The notes below the pieces were generated by a model. The model saw only the letters and a program-made list of their open reading frames with translations. It ran no database searches and had not been told where the DNA came from. Shown here piece by piece: positions 42,355-51,904 of a stretch of DNA of 64,000 nt. Each line of letters opens with the position of its first letter. Positions within the stretch are counted from its first letter, which is position 1. Source of the stretch: Cordylochernes scorpioides. Taxonomy: Eukaryota; Arthropoda; Arachnida; Pseudoscorpiones; Chernetidae. A program made the translations under genes and the position numbers. The stretch spans positions 67,483,993 to 67,547,992 of the forward strand of contig CP092877.1 of assembly GCA_030710605.1 (NCBI GenBank), given 5' to 3'.

Positions 42355-42780
42355 TTATCTTCACTCAATCATATTAGGGTGTCAAGCTTGTAAAGCTTGA
42401 GACTTTTGATGGTGCCTGCTGGGGATGAGTAGAGCTCATCAATGGATGAGTCATTGACAACCATCATGATTGGGTGAAGTAGATTGCGTCTGCCTTTGTC
42501 ATTAAGACTGGGAGCACTACTCAGGGGTAGGCCGACTTAGCTCCAAAAGAAATGGCCGCCTCTGACATGAGGAACAGACGCCATGTGCAGCCGCTCCTAA
42601 CATGGAGTACAAACGCTGCTCATCCTGTATCCCTGGATTAGGAGCCCTTACAGGGTACTATCAGCCAGGCCAGCTGAGCCCAGGTTTTTTAGTGAGCTTG
42701 TTACTGCTCCACTCCTCCTTTTTCATCCGGGCTTGGGACCGGCAAAGGCTAAGTTATCCCACTTGTTATAGCCATGGTTC
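42355..42780. repeat. LINE 3' end and dispersed repeat
   Basis: 'tcaatcatattagggtgtca', 'gagacttttgatggtg' and 'gctcatcaatggatgagtca' match the LINE end at 49761-49860 and 23095-23200. From 42460 the sequence matches 34787-35060 and the reverse of 7500-7870. Confidence 0.65.
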
Positions 42781-43086
42781 TAACAACAAATCTTTGTTCC
42801 AAGTGATGCTGTTTTTACTGTACTTGTATTTAAATAGAGTTCTCATAATCTTACAAATTTTCTCACATAAGAAACAAACCTTTATAGAGAATACCAGTTG
42901 TAGGTTGGATTCATTCAAGACTCATCAACTCTCATAACTTTTTAAGGAGTCTTCATTTTAAATGAAACTAACCTTTGTTAAGTTTGACAAATATGTTGTA
43001 CCTTCCTGACATGAGTTCCCTAGTTAAATGAGAGCCGACCACTTATATTTAATAAAGCACAACACCAATGAAGAAATGGGTGCCAG

Positions 43087-43213
43087 AGCCCCGGCCTTCC
43101 AGCCCAAGCCATCTCTGGGCCCTGTGATGAAGTTCCTGGTGGGGGAGCTCCGCAGAATTCCACATGAGGACTGTCCACTCTGTGGTGCCCCTGCTCTGCC
43201 AGCTTCTGCCCAG
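43087..43213 (+). CDS. RWD-RING protein, exon E (linker and first RING cysteines)
   Basis: Acceptor gggtgccag; donor CAG|gtaaca. The first base completes the codon begun in exon D. The protein runs PAFQPKPSLGPVMKFLVGEL then RRIPHEDCPLCGAPALPASA. C-P-L-C is the first zinc pair of a RING finger. The donor is phase 0. GC-rich relative to flanks. Confidence 0.82.
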
Positions 43214-43384
43214 GTAACATGGCTCTTTCTTATTGTTTCCTTGTAGGTGAATGGGGGGACCAAATGTAACAACAATCCAACCTTCAATCAACTCCAGTAG
43301 AGGCAAGGAGTATCCCATGTTTTTATGGAGATTGTACGGTATTGTGTGTTCCATCCACATCACTAATTAGCCAACCCAAGTTCT

Positions 43385-44015
43385 TATTACCTTGTGTTTC
43401 TAATCTATAATTCAAATTGTGTACCTAACCATTTTTGGTTATTACCTAGTCTTTCACAGTTTCTCTAACTACTTCTAGCCTTGACTCATGGATAGAATTA
43501 ATGTGTGACCATTTCTCTCTTACATGTCTCAAAGTTTTTATTCTTCTATGATGATGGTAGTGCTTCCTGTCAATATTTTCCACAAAGTGGGGACCACAAA
43601 ACAAGCTGTTAGATGTGAGCTAATAAAAACATGGATTCAATCCACTTGACTTCCTGTACAACCACTACATTATTCAACATTGTTGAGATTATAGTTGGAT
43701 TATAGATGTACCTATTCAAGGTACAACAATGTTGAATGATCTGGTACAGGAAGTCAAGTGGATTGAATCCATGTTTGCTATTAGCTCACATCTAACGGCT
43801 TGTTTTGTGATCCCCACTTTGTGGAGAAATATTGACAGGAAGCCCCATTTCTACCACCATCTTAGGAGAGAAATGTCCACAAATTAATTTTATCAATGAG
43901 TCAAGTAGTTAGGGAAACTGTGAATAACTAGGTAATAACCAAAATGGTTAGGTACAAGTTGGGTTATAGATTAGACACACTATTTATTTGGATTTGGTCT
44001 TATTACCTTGTGTTA
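43385..44015. repeat. ~600-bp imperfect palindrome
   Basis: Sequence 43392-43690 is repeated in reverse at 43700-43985 around a centre near 43695. Paired pieces include 'gtcaagtggattgaatccat' with its inverse, 'ttgttttgtg' with 'cacaaaacaa', and 'taggtaataaccaaaatgg' with 'ccatttttggttattacct'. Outer ends have the family motifs 'ttaccttgtgtt' and 'tatagatta', so it is an expanded member of the 'ccgaaacgtc' MITE family. Mismatches and indels show some age. Confidence 0.85.
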
Positions 44016-44019
44016 CAAC

Positions 44020-44509
44020 TGACCTTTGTTTGTGCCTGCTGTGTAGTGTACAGTAATTTTTACCTGGTTTGGTATTTATTAACTCTGGGCACACACTTCA
44101 GGAACTCTCCCGTCTCCCTTCTGATCTCTATTTATTTGAATACATCTATCAGTGAAAAAAGAGCGCTAATTATTGTTATCATTTAAAAAAATCAAATTTC
44201 CAAAATCAGTGGGATATTTTCATCATCTTCACTGTGTGTGTCTTTTAAAAAGTAGAACAAAAAGAATTACTACTGTGCCTCAGTGGTTTTATTTGGTGCA
44301 GTGCTCTATCCTGGTAGGCTATGGTCTGGTCTAGAAAGGTCCTTAGGTTCTGTGTCTTGTCGGACCGGTTGTAGGAGGGGCTATAACTGAGGCAGGTCAT
44401 GTTAAAAACAATTATGTCACAATGTATTCTGATCGAGGGGCTCAACGGGCATGTTCTATTTAACACTTGTCTCAAAATGGTGGTCAATAGTCAAATGCAG
44501 AATTAATAC
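44020..44509. other. Intron, no gene recognised
   Basis: No repeat or exon identified. The minus-strand frame at 44245-44487 lacks any family match. Confidence 0.4.
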
Positions 44510-44750
44510 CTGTGATCTCTGTGGTGCAGTTTCTCTCTGATAAATCTAAATAAAAAAAAAGAACAAAAATAATTAGTTCTTCTGGTCACGTGTGCCATCC
44601 TACTTGTTGATGCACAACACAATATTGTACTACAAATGTTGTTGTTGTGTCCAATGAAGAGCCTCAGATGTTCTCGTACATCTCTATCACAGCAGTGAGT
44701 CGCAATGTCCACTATCATGGGTGTGTAAAGCTGCTGCTCTGGGTCCATTG
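44510..44750 (-). repeat. Non-LTR 3' end, (CAA)n-type
   Basis: On the minus strand, MDPEQQLYTPMIVDIA and the 'gaggctcttcattggacaca' end with CAA repeats match the element at 2036-2170. It ends 60 bp before the next exon. Confidence 0.7.
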
Positions 44751-44811
44751 TACTTCAAATAATAATGATAAATTGCCACAATGTCTATAATGTAGGTATG
44801 TGTGTACAGAG

Positions 44812-44917
44812 GTGGAGGAAGAACCCACCCATCCCAAGTATGTAGAGAGGGTCTTCTGTGGCCACCTCTTCCACTACAGCTGCCTGGATGACTACATGAA
44901 GGTTCCACCTTTCCAGG
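44812..44917 (+). CDS. RWD-RING protein, exon F (RING-H2 core)
   Basis: Encodes VEEEPTHPKYVERVFCGHLF then HYSCLDDYMKVPPFQG. With CPLC of exon E this gives the RING order C-x2-C...C-x-H-x2-H-x2-C; the final C-x2-C pair must be in the next exon. The acceptor in phase is gtgtacagag|GTG at 44812. An alternative acceptor at 44796 (aatgtag) would extend the open frame (YVCTE) but not in phase. The donor is G|gtgagt (phase 1). RING-H2 with RWD domains implies E2 recruitment and ubiquitin transfer. The next exon is not found, perhaps lost among repeats, in the gap, or beyond the window. Confidence 0.85.
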
Positions 44918-45520
44918 GTGAGTGCTGGTTGTTGGGACTTGTTTTTATGGGGGTTCCATAGTGGCAGCTACATCTCTGCTCTGGGCCTGGAGGTGTTGTT
45001 AGCAGGACCACAGTTGCCATGTCAAATATCTTGCTGTGGTGTAATAATCAGTTTCTCTGAGAGAGTTATTAGGAAATTATTTAAAAGATCTAAATTTGAG
45101 ACAGACATCAAACCCAATTTAAATCTAACATTTTGTTCATATCTGGGATTACTCAACACTCTGCTGTGAAATCTCCCTGAGTTACTGGGAGGTATAGAAT
45201 TGGATTAGGTTTAATTGGGAGACTTCAACAATTACCCCAATTATCAATTAGCTTCTAGTTATAATACTCTTAATATCTATCACAGTTTGCCCTTAAAAAA
45301 TATAATTTTAAAAATTGAGAGACTTGATAATATGAATACTTTTTTTTTGTTTCTCAGCAAGCAAGCCTCAAATACAGTTGAACCTCTCTATAACAATATT
45401 GCTGTACACCAAGAATTGTTGTTTCTTATCCCCTTATGTAAAGATTACACAAATTCTACGACTCCATGCTCCTCGCTGTTTTAGGATAAACAGCGGCCTC
45501 TCCCAAAGGTCCTGTTTAGT
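44918..45520. other. Intron or downstream sequence with repeat at 45418
   Basis: 45370-45410 resembles a pogo-like left end (cagttgaacctctctataac) without a right end; 45418-45525 is the '(TTG)-cttatcccc' repeat. No terminal RING exon was found here. Confidence 0.45.
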
Positions 45521-45920
45521 GCATCTAATGCAAGCCACAATGTGTTCTGAAGCTGCAGGTGCCAAGCTATATTTTGGGCAAATTGAGGTTCAAAATGTAA
45601 CTAGACTAAATACTGTAAGTGGAGCTAGCTGTCTTATGTGGTCTTGTTTCAATGGTTAACTGAGGTATGAAAACAGCCCAGGCAGATAACAAAGGAGAGG
45701 TTGGTGGTGTAAACCATCTATTTTCCACAACCATGACATCCTAAGAGAAAATTGCTTCAATGGTCACAATTCTTACAAAAGTCCAACCCCACCAGTGAGG
45801 GCTCTGGAACATTTGTAAGTGCAAAAGTCAATCTGATATGTTGTTCGCTTACTATCCACCATGATTATCATAGTATACTTGGGACAAATTCCACCTACTA
45901 ATGAAAAGGCTTATTGATAG

Positions 45921-46117
45921 TGTTGTATTCCAATTGATTACACACAGCGCTCAACGTTAATTATACTTTAATTAACTACAAGGTAAAAGGAATATATATA
46001 GATTAAAAAGTAAACATGGGGAAAAAAGAGAAAAGAATAAGTCTCGTGGCCACGCGGCCTCGCCTGGGTTACATCCACAGGTAGTGACGTCAGAGCTCCA
46101 GGGTTGCCGAGCCAGCA
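45921..46117 (-). repeat. Copia 3' LTR
   Basis: Plus-strand TGTTGTATTCC to GAGCCAGCA. It differs from the other LTR by one base in an A-run. A purine-rich tract on the minus strand (cgagggaggagat, 46118-46130) abuts it. Confidence 0.92.
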
Positions 46118-46144
46118 ATCTCCTCCCTCGAAGTGATCTCCTAT

Positions 46145-47271
46145 TCATGGATCACTTCCGCTTAAGAGTCTCGAACGATGAAGTTCGTGTAGGTTTCTCC
46201 CCTTATTTGCTTCAGTACTGAGGAGTTCAATTGAGTTCTGAGCATTTCTCTGGTTCCTTAGGATCATTGGATGAGATCGAGTAGGAGAAGGCTTTACAGT
46301 ATCTTCATTATGGCTGTCCTCTTCTGTAGGTGTCACGTCTTCTTGATCTAATAAAGACACTGGATACTCTACAATCTCCCGTTGAGTCCCATAGCTGTAG
46401 TGTTCAACTGATGGAAGCTCCTCCCGGTTGCTGTCGTTCCTCGATACATCACTCTCTTTGAAGACACAGTCCCGAGATTCCACCACTTTCTTCATCTCAG
46501 GAATCCACACTCTGTAGCCACGTCCTCTGAGTGCATATCCAACAAGGTTACCTTTGACAGCTCTTCTTTCGAGTTTGGATTTACGGACTTGTCTTGGAAT
46601 ATGGACAAATACTTGACAGCCAATAGCTCTTAGGTGTTTAAGACTAGGCTTGTTCCCTGTCCACAGTTCATATGGCGTACTTTCACCATTGTGATTGTTG
46701 AGAACTCTGTTTCTGACATAGGCTGCTGTGTAAGTCAGCTCCGCCCAGGAAGCCTTTGGCAGACCACTTCCAGATATAGTGCTCCTGACAAGATCTAGGA
46801 GTGTCCTATTCATTCTTTCTGCCACACCATTCTGTTGAGGTGTATACGTCATAGTGTGTTCATGAACTATTCCGACGCTCGTGCAGAAAGTGTCCCATTC
46901 TTTGGAACAAATTCCAGCCATATCCAACCCCCCCATCCCTGCCCCCACCCCCCCCACCTCCGTACTATTCGTTTTAGTTTCCGGCTGGTTTGTTTCTCAG
47001 ATTCTTGAATCCACTCTTTGACTTTTCCCAGGGTTTCGCCTTTGTTTTTCAGGAAAAATACACTTGTATATCTCGTAGATTCATCAATGATGGTTAAGAC
47101 GTACTTGGCTCCTCCCCAGCTCAATACGTCGAGTGGACCATCAAATCCGCATGCACCAAGTCCAACGGCATGATTTCTTTTTCCTCCTTGTGTGAGTGTT
47201 GAAGGAATGGCAGATGGTAAGACTTGCCGATCAAGCAGTCTTCGCACTTTTCTGGCTTTGCCGGGCTGCAA
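46145..47271 (-). pseudogene. Copia integrase
   Basis: Segments run leftward: PLDLVHADL and the central strands VLTIIDESTRYTSVFFLKNK carry the first and second core strands. The region that should hold the second catalytic Asp is replaced by a glycine-coding G-run (MGGVGAGMGGLDMAGI) with a frame overlap at 46867-46957. It continues FCTSVGIVHEHTMTYTPQQN and GVAERMNRTLLDLVRS with the third catalytic residue E, then the C-terminal GKPYELW-type motif (STPYELWTGNKPSLKHLRAI) and GYALRGRGYRVW. A stop at 46145 lies 28 bp from the LTR, so no RT follows. The G-run probably kills the active site. Confidence 0.88.
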
Positions 47272-47900
47272 TTAAGTCCTCTTACGCTTTGGCTCTTGGC
47301 CATCTTTGCTATCGTATATGCATTTACATGCATCAGCCTTTTGTGCCAAAGTTCCAGTGTAAGCTCTTCCTTGCATTCAGATGCAAGAGAAACATGATCA
47401 TTCTGATCTATCGGAGAGGATGGAGTAGTCTGGACGTAGTAAAGTCTACCCAACTTCTTTCCCTCTATCAAGAGTTTACCTTTCATGTCCATAATGTGGC
47501 AACCATCTTGTTGAAGACAACTTTCTACCGTTTTCTTCATTTGGAGCACAGACAGAACACTGTGACGCATATCTGGAACATACAAGGTGTTCTGGGCAAC
47601 CATATTGCTGGCATCTCCCTTGTGTCCAACAATATTGGCACTGACAGTACCGATACCACATGCTTCTATAGAAGAGCCATTCGCATAGTGATGGAACTCA
47701 TATTGCTTGTGCACTCTTTCAGACATGTGAAGTAATCTCTCTTGGGAGTCATATGGTGCGTCGCTCCAGAATCTATGATCCAGGTCTCGGCGGTAGCTCC
47801 AAACAAAGTGTTGCACATTGCCGACATATTTACGCCTTTGTTTTGGTCAAACCTCTTTGGTCTTTGTTCATTCTTTCCTTTCTTCCTGCATTCCCTTGCA
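47121..47900 (-). pseudogene. Copia protease and pre-integrase zinc domain
   Basis: The protease motif WIIDSGATHHMT can be read near 47790-47755 in a different frame from the following segment, so a frame break lies just after it. Then come ANIVGHKGDASNMVAQNTLY, VLSVLQMKKT and the pre-integrase zinc finger (LWHKRLMHVNAYTIAKMAKS; CEDCLIGKSYHLPF). In Copia elements these act in particle maturation and integration. Confidence 0.85.
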
Positions 47901-48800
47901 TAATGGCCTTTACCTCCACATTTGAAACAAACAACCTTTGCTTTAAATTTTTTTCTGTTTCAATGGGCTTCGAAGAGGCATTAACGACCATGGCACCCAC
48001 ATCTTTTGGTAGATTAGACGAACGCCTTTCTGCTTCTGCCAACAGCCGTCTTTTAACTGTGGCGGTCGTGAAGTCTGAATCAGGCAAGTTACATATGGTT
48101 GAGACAACGATGTCCCAATTCTCTGGTAATCCACCCAAAAGAACCATAGCCAAATCGCCATCATCAATTTTGTCGCCAATTTGGGCCAGTTCGTTTACAA
48201 TGTAGTTTATCTTCCCCATATACCCTTCCATATTGCTGTGCTGAGTCAACCTTTCGCCATATAACTGCCTTCTTAGTTGTACGGCTCGATATCTACTATC
48301 CTTTGGTGCGTATAATTTTTCCAGTTCCTCCAGACCTCTTTCGGAGTATTCAAATGTTGAACATGCAATTGTTGTTCATTTAAAATACAATATAACGCGG
48401 CTGATGATTGTAAAACGAAAATTCCGCCCCTGGACACTTTTTATTTTTCCGTTCTCCATTACTCTTCATGTTTCACCTTTCCATACCTCATCCTCAAAGT
48501 TAGAAATGTCGCTATTTCTCTTTGAAAATAAATTTCGATTTTTAAAAGAAACATTCGCGGTATAATTTTAATTTTCGTTTTACAATTGTTGTTCATCATT
48601 AATCCGAGGCAAATTTTTGCAAACGCCTTACCCTCCCGCGACAAAAAAAGTTTTGTTGCAACAAGGTCACTAGGGTCAGGCTTAGCCTCTCCTGGATTGA
48701 TCAAACTCCACAAATCGTTTTCGATTAGAACGAGTTTCATCTGGAAGCTCCAGCTGGAGTAATTAGCACCATTTAATTTTGTAATCGTTGTGTTTGCCAT
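47830..48800 (-). pseudogene. Copia gag, interrupted
   Basis: Starts MANTTITKLNGANYSSWSFQ at 48800 (the usual gag opening). It continues LVATKLFLSREGKAFAKICL and is cut by a 176-bp insertion (48409-48584). It resumes with gag-like segments in shifting frames (ILNEQQLHVQHLNTPKEVW; APKDSRYRAVQLRRQLYGE) and the UBN2-type part NMEGYMGKINYIVNELAQIG through VVSTICNLPDSDFTTATV. It ends with the zinc knuckle CFKCGGKGHYAREC near 47930-47890 in a separate frame. Confidence 0.85.
48409..48584. mobile_element. Small TIR insertion inside Copia gag
   Basis: Ends TGTAAAACGAAAATT and its inverse. A 14-bp direct repeat CAATTGTTGTTCAT occurs at 48366-48379 and 48583-48596. No coding capacity; probably a MITE that hit this Copia copy or its parent. 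Confidence 0.65.
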
Positions 48801-48871
48801 TTTACAAAATATTTGGTAAGTAGAAAAAAAAGGATGGTCCAAGTAATCAAAGGAAATTTGTTTACTCACGT

Positions 48872-48957
48872 TTTAGGCCTTGCGCTTCTTCAGTCTGACG
48901 TTTTAAGTCTTGCGCTTCTTGTCTCAAGTTTTAGGTCTTGCGCTTCTTCAGTCTCAT
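48872..48957. repeat. Three-unit tandem repeat in Copia leader
   Basis: Three copies of a ~30-bp unit (core cttgcgcttctt with gttttaggt/agt) lie between the 5' LTR and gag. They are inside the expected packaging/primer region. Confidence 0.8.
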
Positions 48958-48961
48958 AATT

Positions 48962-49159
48962 TGTTGTATTCCAATTGATTACACACAGCGCTCAACGTTA
49001 ATTATACTTTAATTAACTACAAGGTAAAAGGAATATATATAGATTAAAAAGTAAACATGGGGAAAAAAAGAGAAAAGAATAAGTCTCGTGGCCACGCGGC
49101 CTCGCCTGGGTTACATCCACAGGTAGTGACGTCAGAGCTCCAGGGTTGCCGAGCCAGCA
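48962..49159 (-). repeat. Copia 5' LTR
   Basis: Same sequence as the left LTR, ending at GAGCCAGCA before GATAG. The sequence just inside (minus strand aattatgagactgaag) is not a TGG-type primer site. Resemblance to an internal initiator-tRNA-type site, as in Drosophila copia, is only partial. Confidence 0.9.
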
Positions 49160-49760
49160 GATAGAATATAGCATCATGGGAGACAGACCTCAAGCCACCA
49201 AATGTGGGACTTACAAGACCTTTGGGAGAGGCTGTTGCTTATCATCAAACAGCTTAAAGAGCATAGACTCATGGAATTTGTGTAATATTTGGAAATAAGA
49301 AACAACAACATGGTGCTGACCCAATTATTTCAATAGTATAGTCAGTTCCAGTGATCAACAGCCTAATAACTTGGTTATAACAACAAAGTCATAATTTGTG
49401 GTTAAAACAACATCAATTCTTTTGGTCTCTTCAAAATTAAGACAGCTCCAAACCACACTAACAATATTGACTCCATTGAAGATGGGCAAGTGGGGTAGAT
49501 TTTGTTGTTATTTTCTTTCTTCATGGCACATCTTCAATGTTGTTTTAACCACAAATTAAGACTTTTTTTTTGTTATAACCAATTTGGTGGTATGAAGTAG
49601 GATGTTTATCCACTGGTCAGCACCATGTTGTTGTTTCTTATTTCCAAATATTACACAAATTCCATGAGTTCATGCTCCTTAAGCTGTTTGATGATAAGCA
49701 ACAGCCTCTCCCAAAGGTCTTGTAAGCCCCATGTTTGGTGGCTTGAGGTCTGTCTCCCAT

Positions 49761-50292
49761 CTTCTTTCTTATCTCCTTCAATCATATTAGGGAATAAAGC
49801 TTGTAAAGCTTGAGACTTTTGATGGTGTCTGCCGGGGAAGAGTAGAGTTCATCAATGGATGAGTCAATAATATGTCTTGGGGTTGCAGGTTGAGAATTGC
49901 ACTTAGTACATAGTGGGAAAACCTTGCAACCATTCTGGAAAGTCATTGTCCGTAGATGACCAGACTTAAATCTGGAAATCAAGACTGTTGTTCTCTTGGA
50001 CAGAACCGGTGCTTGTCCCTCCTGCTCTGTACCAGTCATGTGCAGCATTAGATTTCCATTCCTGCAGGCATTTGGTTTTGATTGTACAGAGGAGGTCTCT
50101 TTCGTCTAGTTGGGTGGTGGATTTCCTGGCTTCAGGTAGGCCAAGAGCTCCAGCCTTTGCCAGAAAGTCTGCCAGCTCATTTCCAGGAATTCCAACGTGA
50201 GCTGGAAGCCATTGCACTGTGACAAAGCTGTTGGCTGGGAGTCAGTTTACAGACTTAGTGATGCTCTTGAGAAGAGGTTCTGTCTTCCATAT
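49761..50292 (-). mobile_element. 5'-truncated LINE with RNase H tail, 11-bp duplication
   Basis: Flanked by CTGTCTCCCAT at 49750-49760 and 50293-50303. On the minus strand it encodes RNase H end motifs (WLPAHVGIPGNELADFLAKA) and then TTVLISRFKSGHLRTMTF and the zinc motif CTKCNSQPATPRHII. The 3' end ('aatatgattgaaggagataa' + gaaagaag) is shared with repeats at 21485, 23095, 34745 and 42355. Confidence 0.9.
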
Positions 50293-50725
50293 CTGTCTCC
50301 CATGATGCTATATTCTATCAATAAGCCTTTTCATTAGTAGGTGGAATTGTCCCGTCCCAAGTATACTATGATAATCATGGTGGATAGTAAGCGAACAACA
50401 TATCAGATTGACTTTTGCACTTACAAATGTTCCAGAGCCCTCACTGGTGGGGTTGGACTTTTGTAAGAATCGTGACCATTGAAGCAATTTTCTCTTAGGA
50501 TGTCATGGTTGTGGAAAATGGATGGTTTATACCAACAACCCCTCCTTTGTTATCTGCCTGGGCTGTTTTCATACCTCAGTTGACCATTGAAACAACATCA
50601 CATAAGACAGCTAGCTGACGTTTTCTACTTACAGTATTTAGTCTAGCTACATTTTGAACCCCAACTTGCCCAAAATATAGCTTGGCACCTGCAGCTCCAG
50701 AACACATTTTGGCTTGCAATAGATG

Positions 50726-50825
50726 NNNNNNNNNNNNNNNNNNNNNNNNNNNNNNNNNNNNNNNNNNNNNNNNNNNNNNNNNNNNNNNNNNNNNNNNNNN
50801 NNNNNNNNNNNNNNNNNNNNNNNNN
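50726..50825. other. Assembly gap (100 N)
   Basis: Exactly 100 N, the usual placeholder for a gap of unknown size. It lies at the outer end of the right palindrome arm. Open frames running through it are meaningless. Confidence 0.98.
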
Positions 50826-51904
50826 CGTGGTTCCCACACACAAATATATATTTATGTAAAAAACAATAAACAAAAAGCAATTTTTGGTCGTTGAGGTACA
50901 GCCTGCACCACGCTGAAGAGGTCCAACAGCCCGAAAAGCGTTCGTGGTTGACTTTTATTTAATCAAGAAATTGGGTTGGCCAAATATCGCAGAACAAGTT
51001 CAGAAAAGTTTTGTTTATTTTTGTTTACTAAATGGCGCTCTGCCATCTAGAAGGGCTCATGTGAGCCTGGTCAGGATATGCCTTTTTTTTTTATTATATA
51101 TTTATAAAAACTTATTAACTTATTCCAATTTTCTATCTTCTAGCGTGAGTTGAATTTTCATTTTTGTCATCCACTGTTTATTAACATTACTTTGCCTCTG
51201 TATCCTTTTATTCTAATCTCACCCTTACTGTCAACATTTTATGGACAAATTTTAAATGTCTTATGCAAGATATATTTCTATATATTGCGCAATAACAAAT
51301 ATAAGATTCCTTTGAATATATAGATATTCTGTGTCTGAATTTTTTACCGAAATATTGTAAATTTTCTTAGTTAACAATGTAGTGACAATTACACTGAAAT
51401 GCATCTATTACTGGCCACAAGGACTAATCGCTAGATTATATTTGTTTACAATATTAGGCCTTTTACTTCTAAAATGTGTTTAAATAATTATAAAGAGAGA
51501 AATTTTGGTTATATCTAATGAATTCTATTTTGAAAAAATTAATGTATATATTATAATCTAAAATTGACCATTCCACTTTGTTATCTAACGCATCCTTTTG
51601 GTAGATTTGGTTGATTTCATAATTACTCTCACAAGATGTTTTTAAATCAAAGCCGCCCCTGTACTGAAGAGAGCTATAGCCAAAAAGCATTGTATATGGG
51701 TTAATCATATTTTTAAATAATTGCTTTAATATATTTTTCTATCTGAGAATCAATTTAATGTGAAAGAGAAGGGGTATAATAGTTATTTACAGCTTGTTAA
51801 AAGTTTTCTACAGATTGAATAACTGCAAAAGGGGTTGTCACCTGAGGTCTAAAAGCTTGAATTACTTTCCAAAAGATAATTGCTCTTTAAGATAATCATA
51901 TAAA
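50826..51904. other. Repeat fragment and AT-rich flank
   Basis: 50880-51090 shares 'ttgaggtacagc-tgcaccac' and 'cagcccgaaa-gcgt' with 6940-7000. From 51100 to 51904 the DNA is AT-rich. The minus-strand frame at 51469-51708 has no recognised domain. Confidence 0.5.

Larger units (their letters stand above)
45921..49159 (-). mobile_element. Copia LTR retrotransposon lacking RT/RNase H
   Basis: Near-identical ~197-bp LTRs and a perfect 5-bp duplication GATAG (45916-45920, 49160-49164). The uninterrupted target survives in the opposite arm of the palindrome at 50309-50330. Gene order on the minus strand: gag, zinc knuckle, protease, integrase, then straight to a polypurine tract and 3' LTR. Full Copia elements are about 5 kb; this one is 3.24 kb because everything after the integrase is missing. 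Confidence 0.93.
45521..50725. repeat. Large inverted repeat interrupted by two insertions
   Basis: Left arm: 45521-45920 continued at 49160-49411. Right arm: 49539-49760 continued at 50293-50725. Arms are about 650 bp with a centre near 49475-49505. Matching pairs include 'tgcaggtgccaagctatatt' at 45557 with its inverse near 50680, and 'ggcttattgatag|aatatag' with its inverse at 50309-50330. The left arm is split by the Copia element, the right arm by a 532-bp LINE piece. The right arm runs into the assembly gap. Confidence 0.88.

Noticed and set aside
50576-50894. Open frames reading through the N run
   Set aside because: They exist only because unknown bases are translated as X; the gap has no coding evidence.
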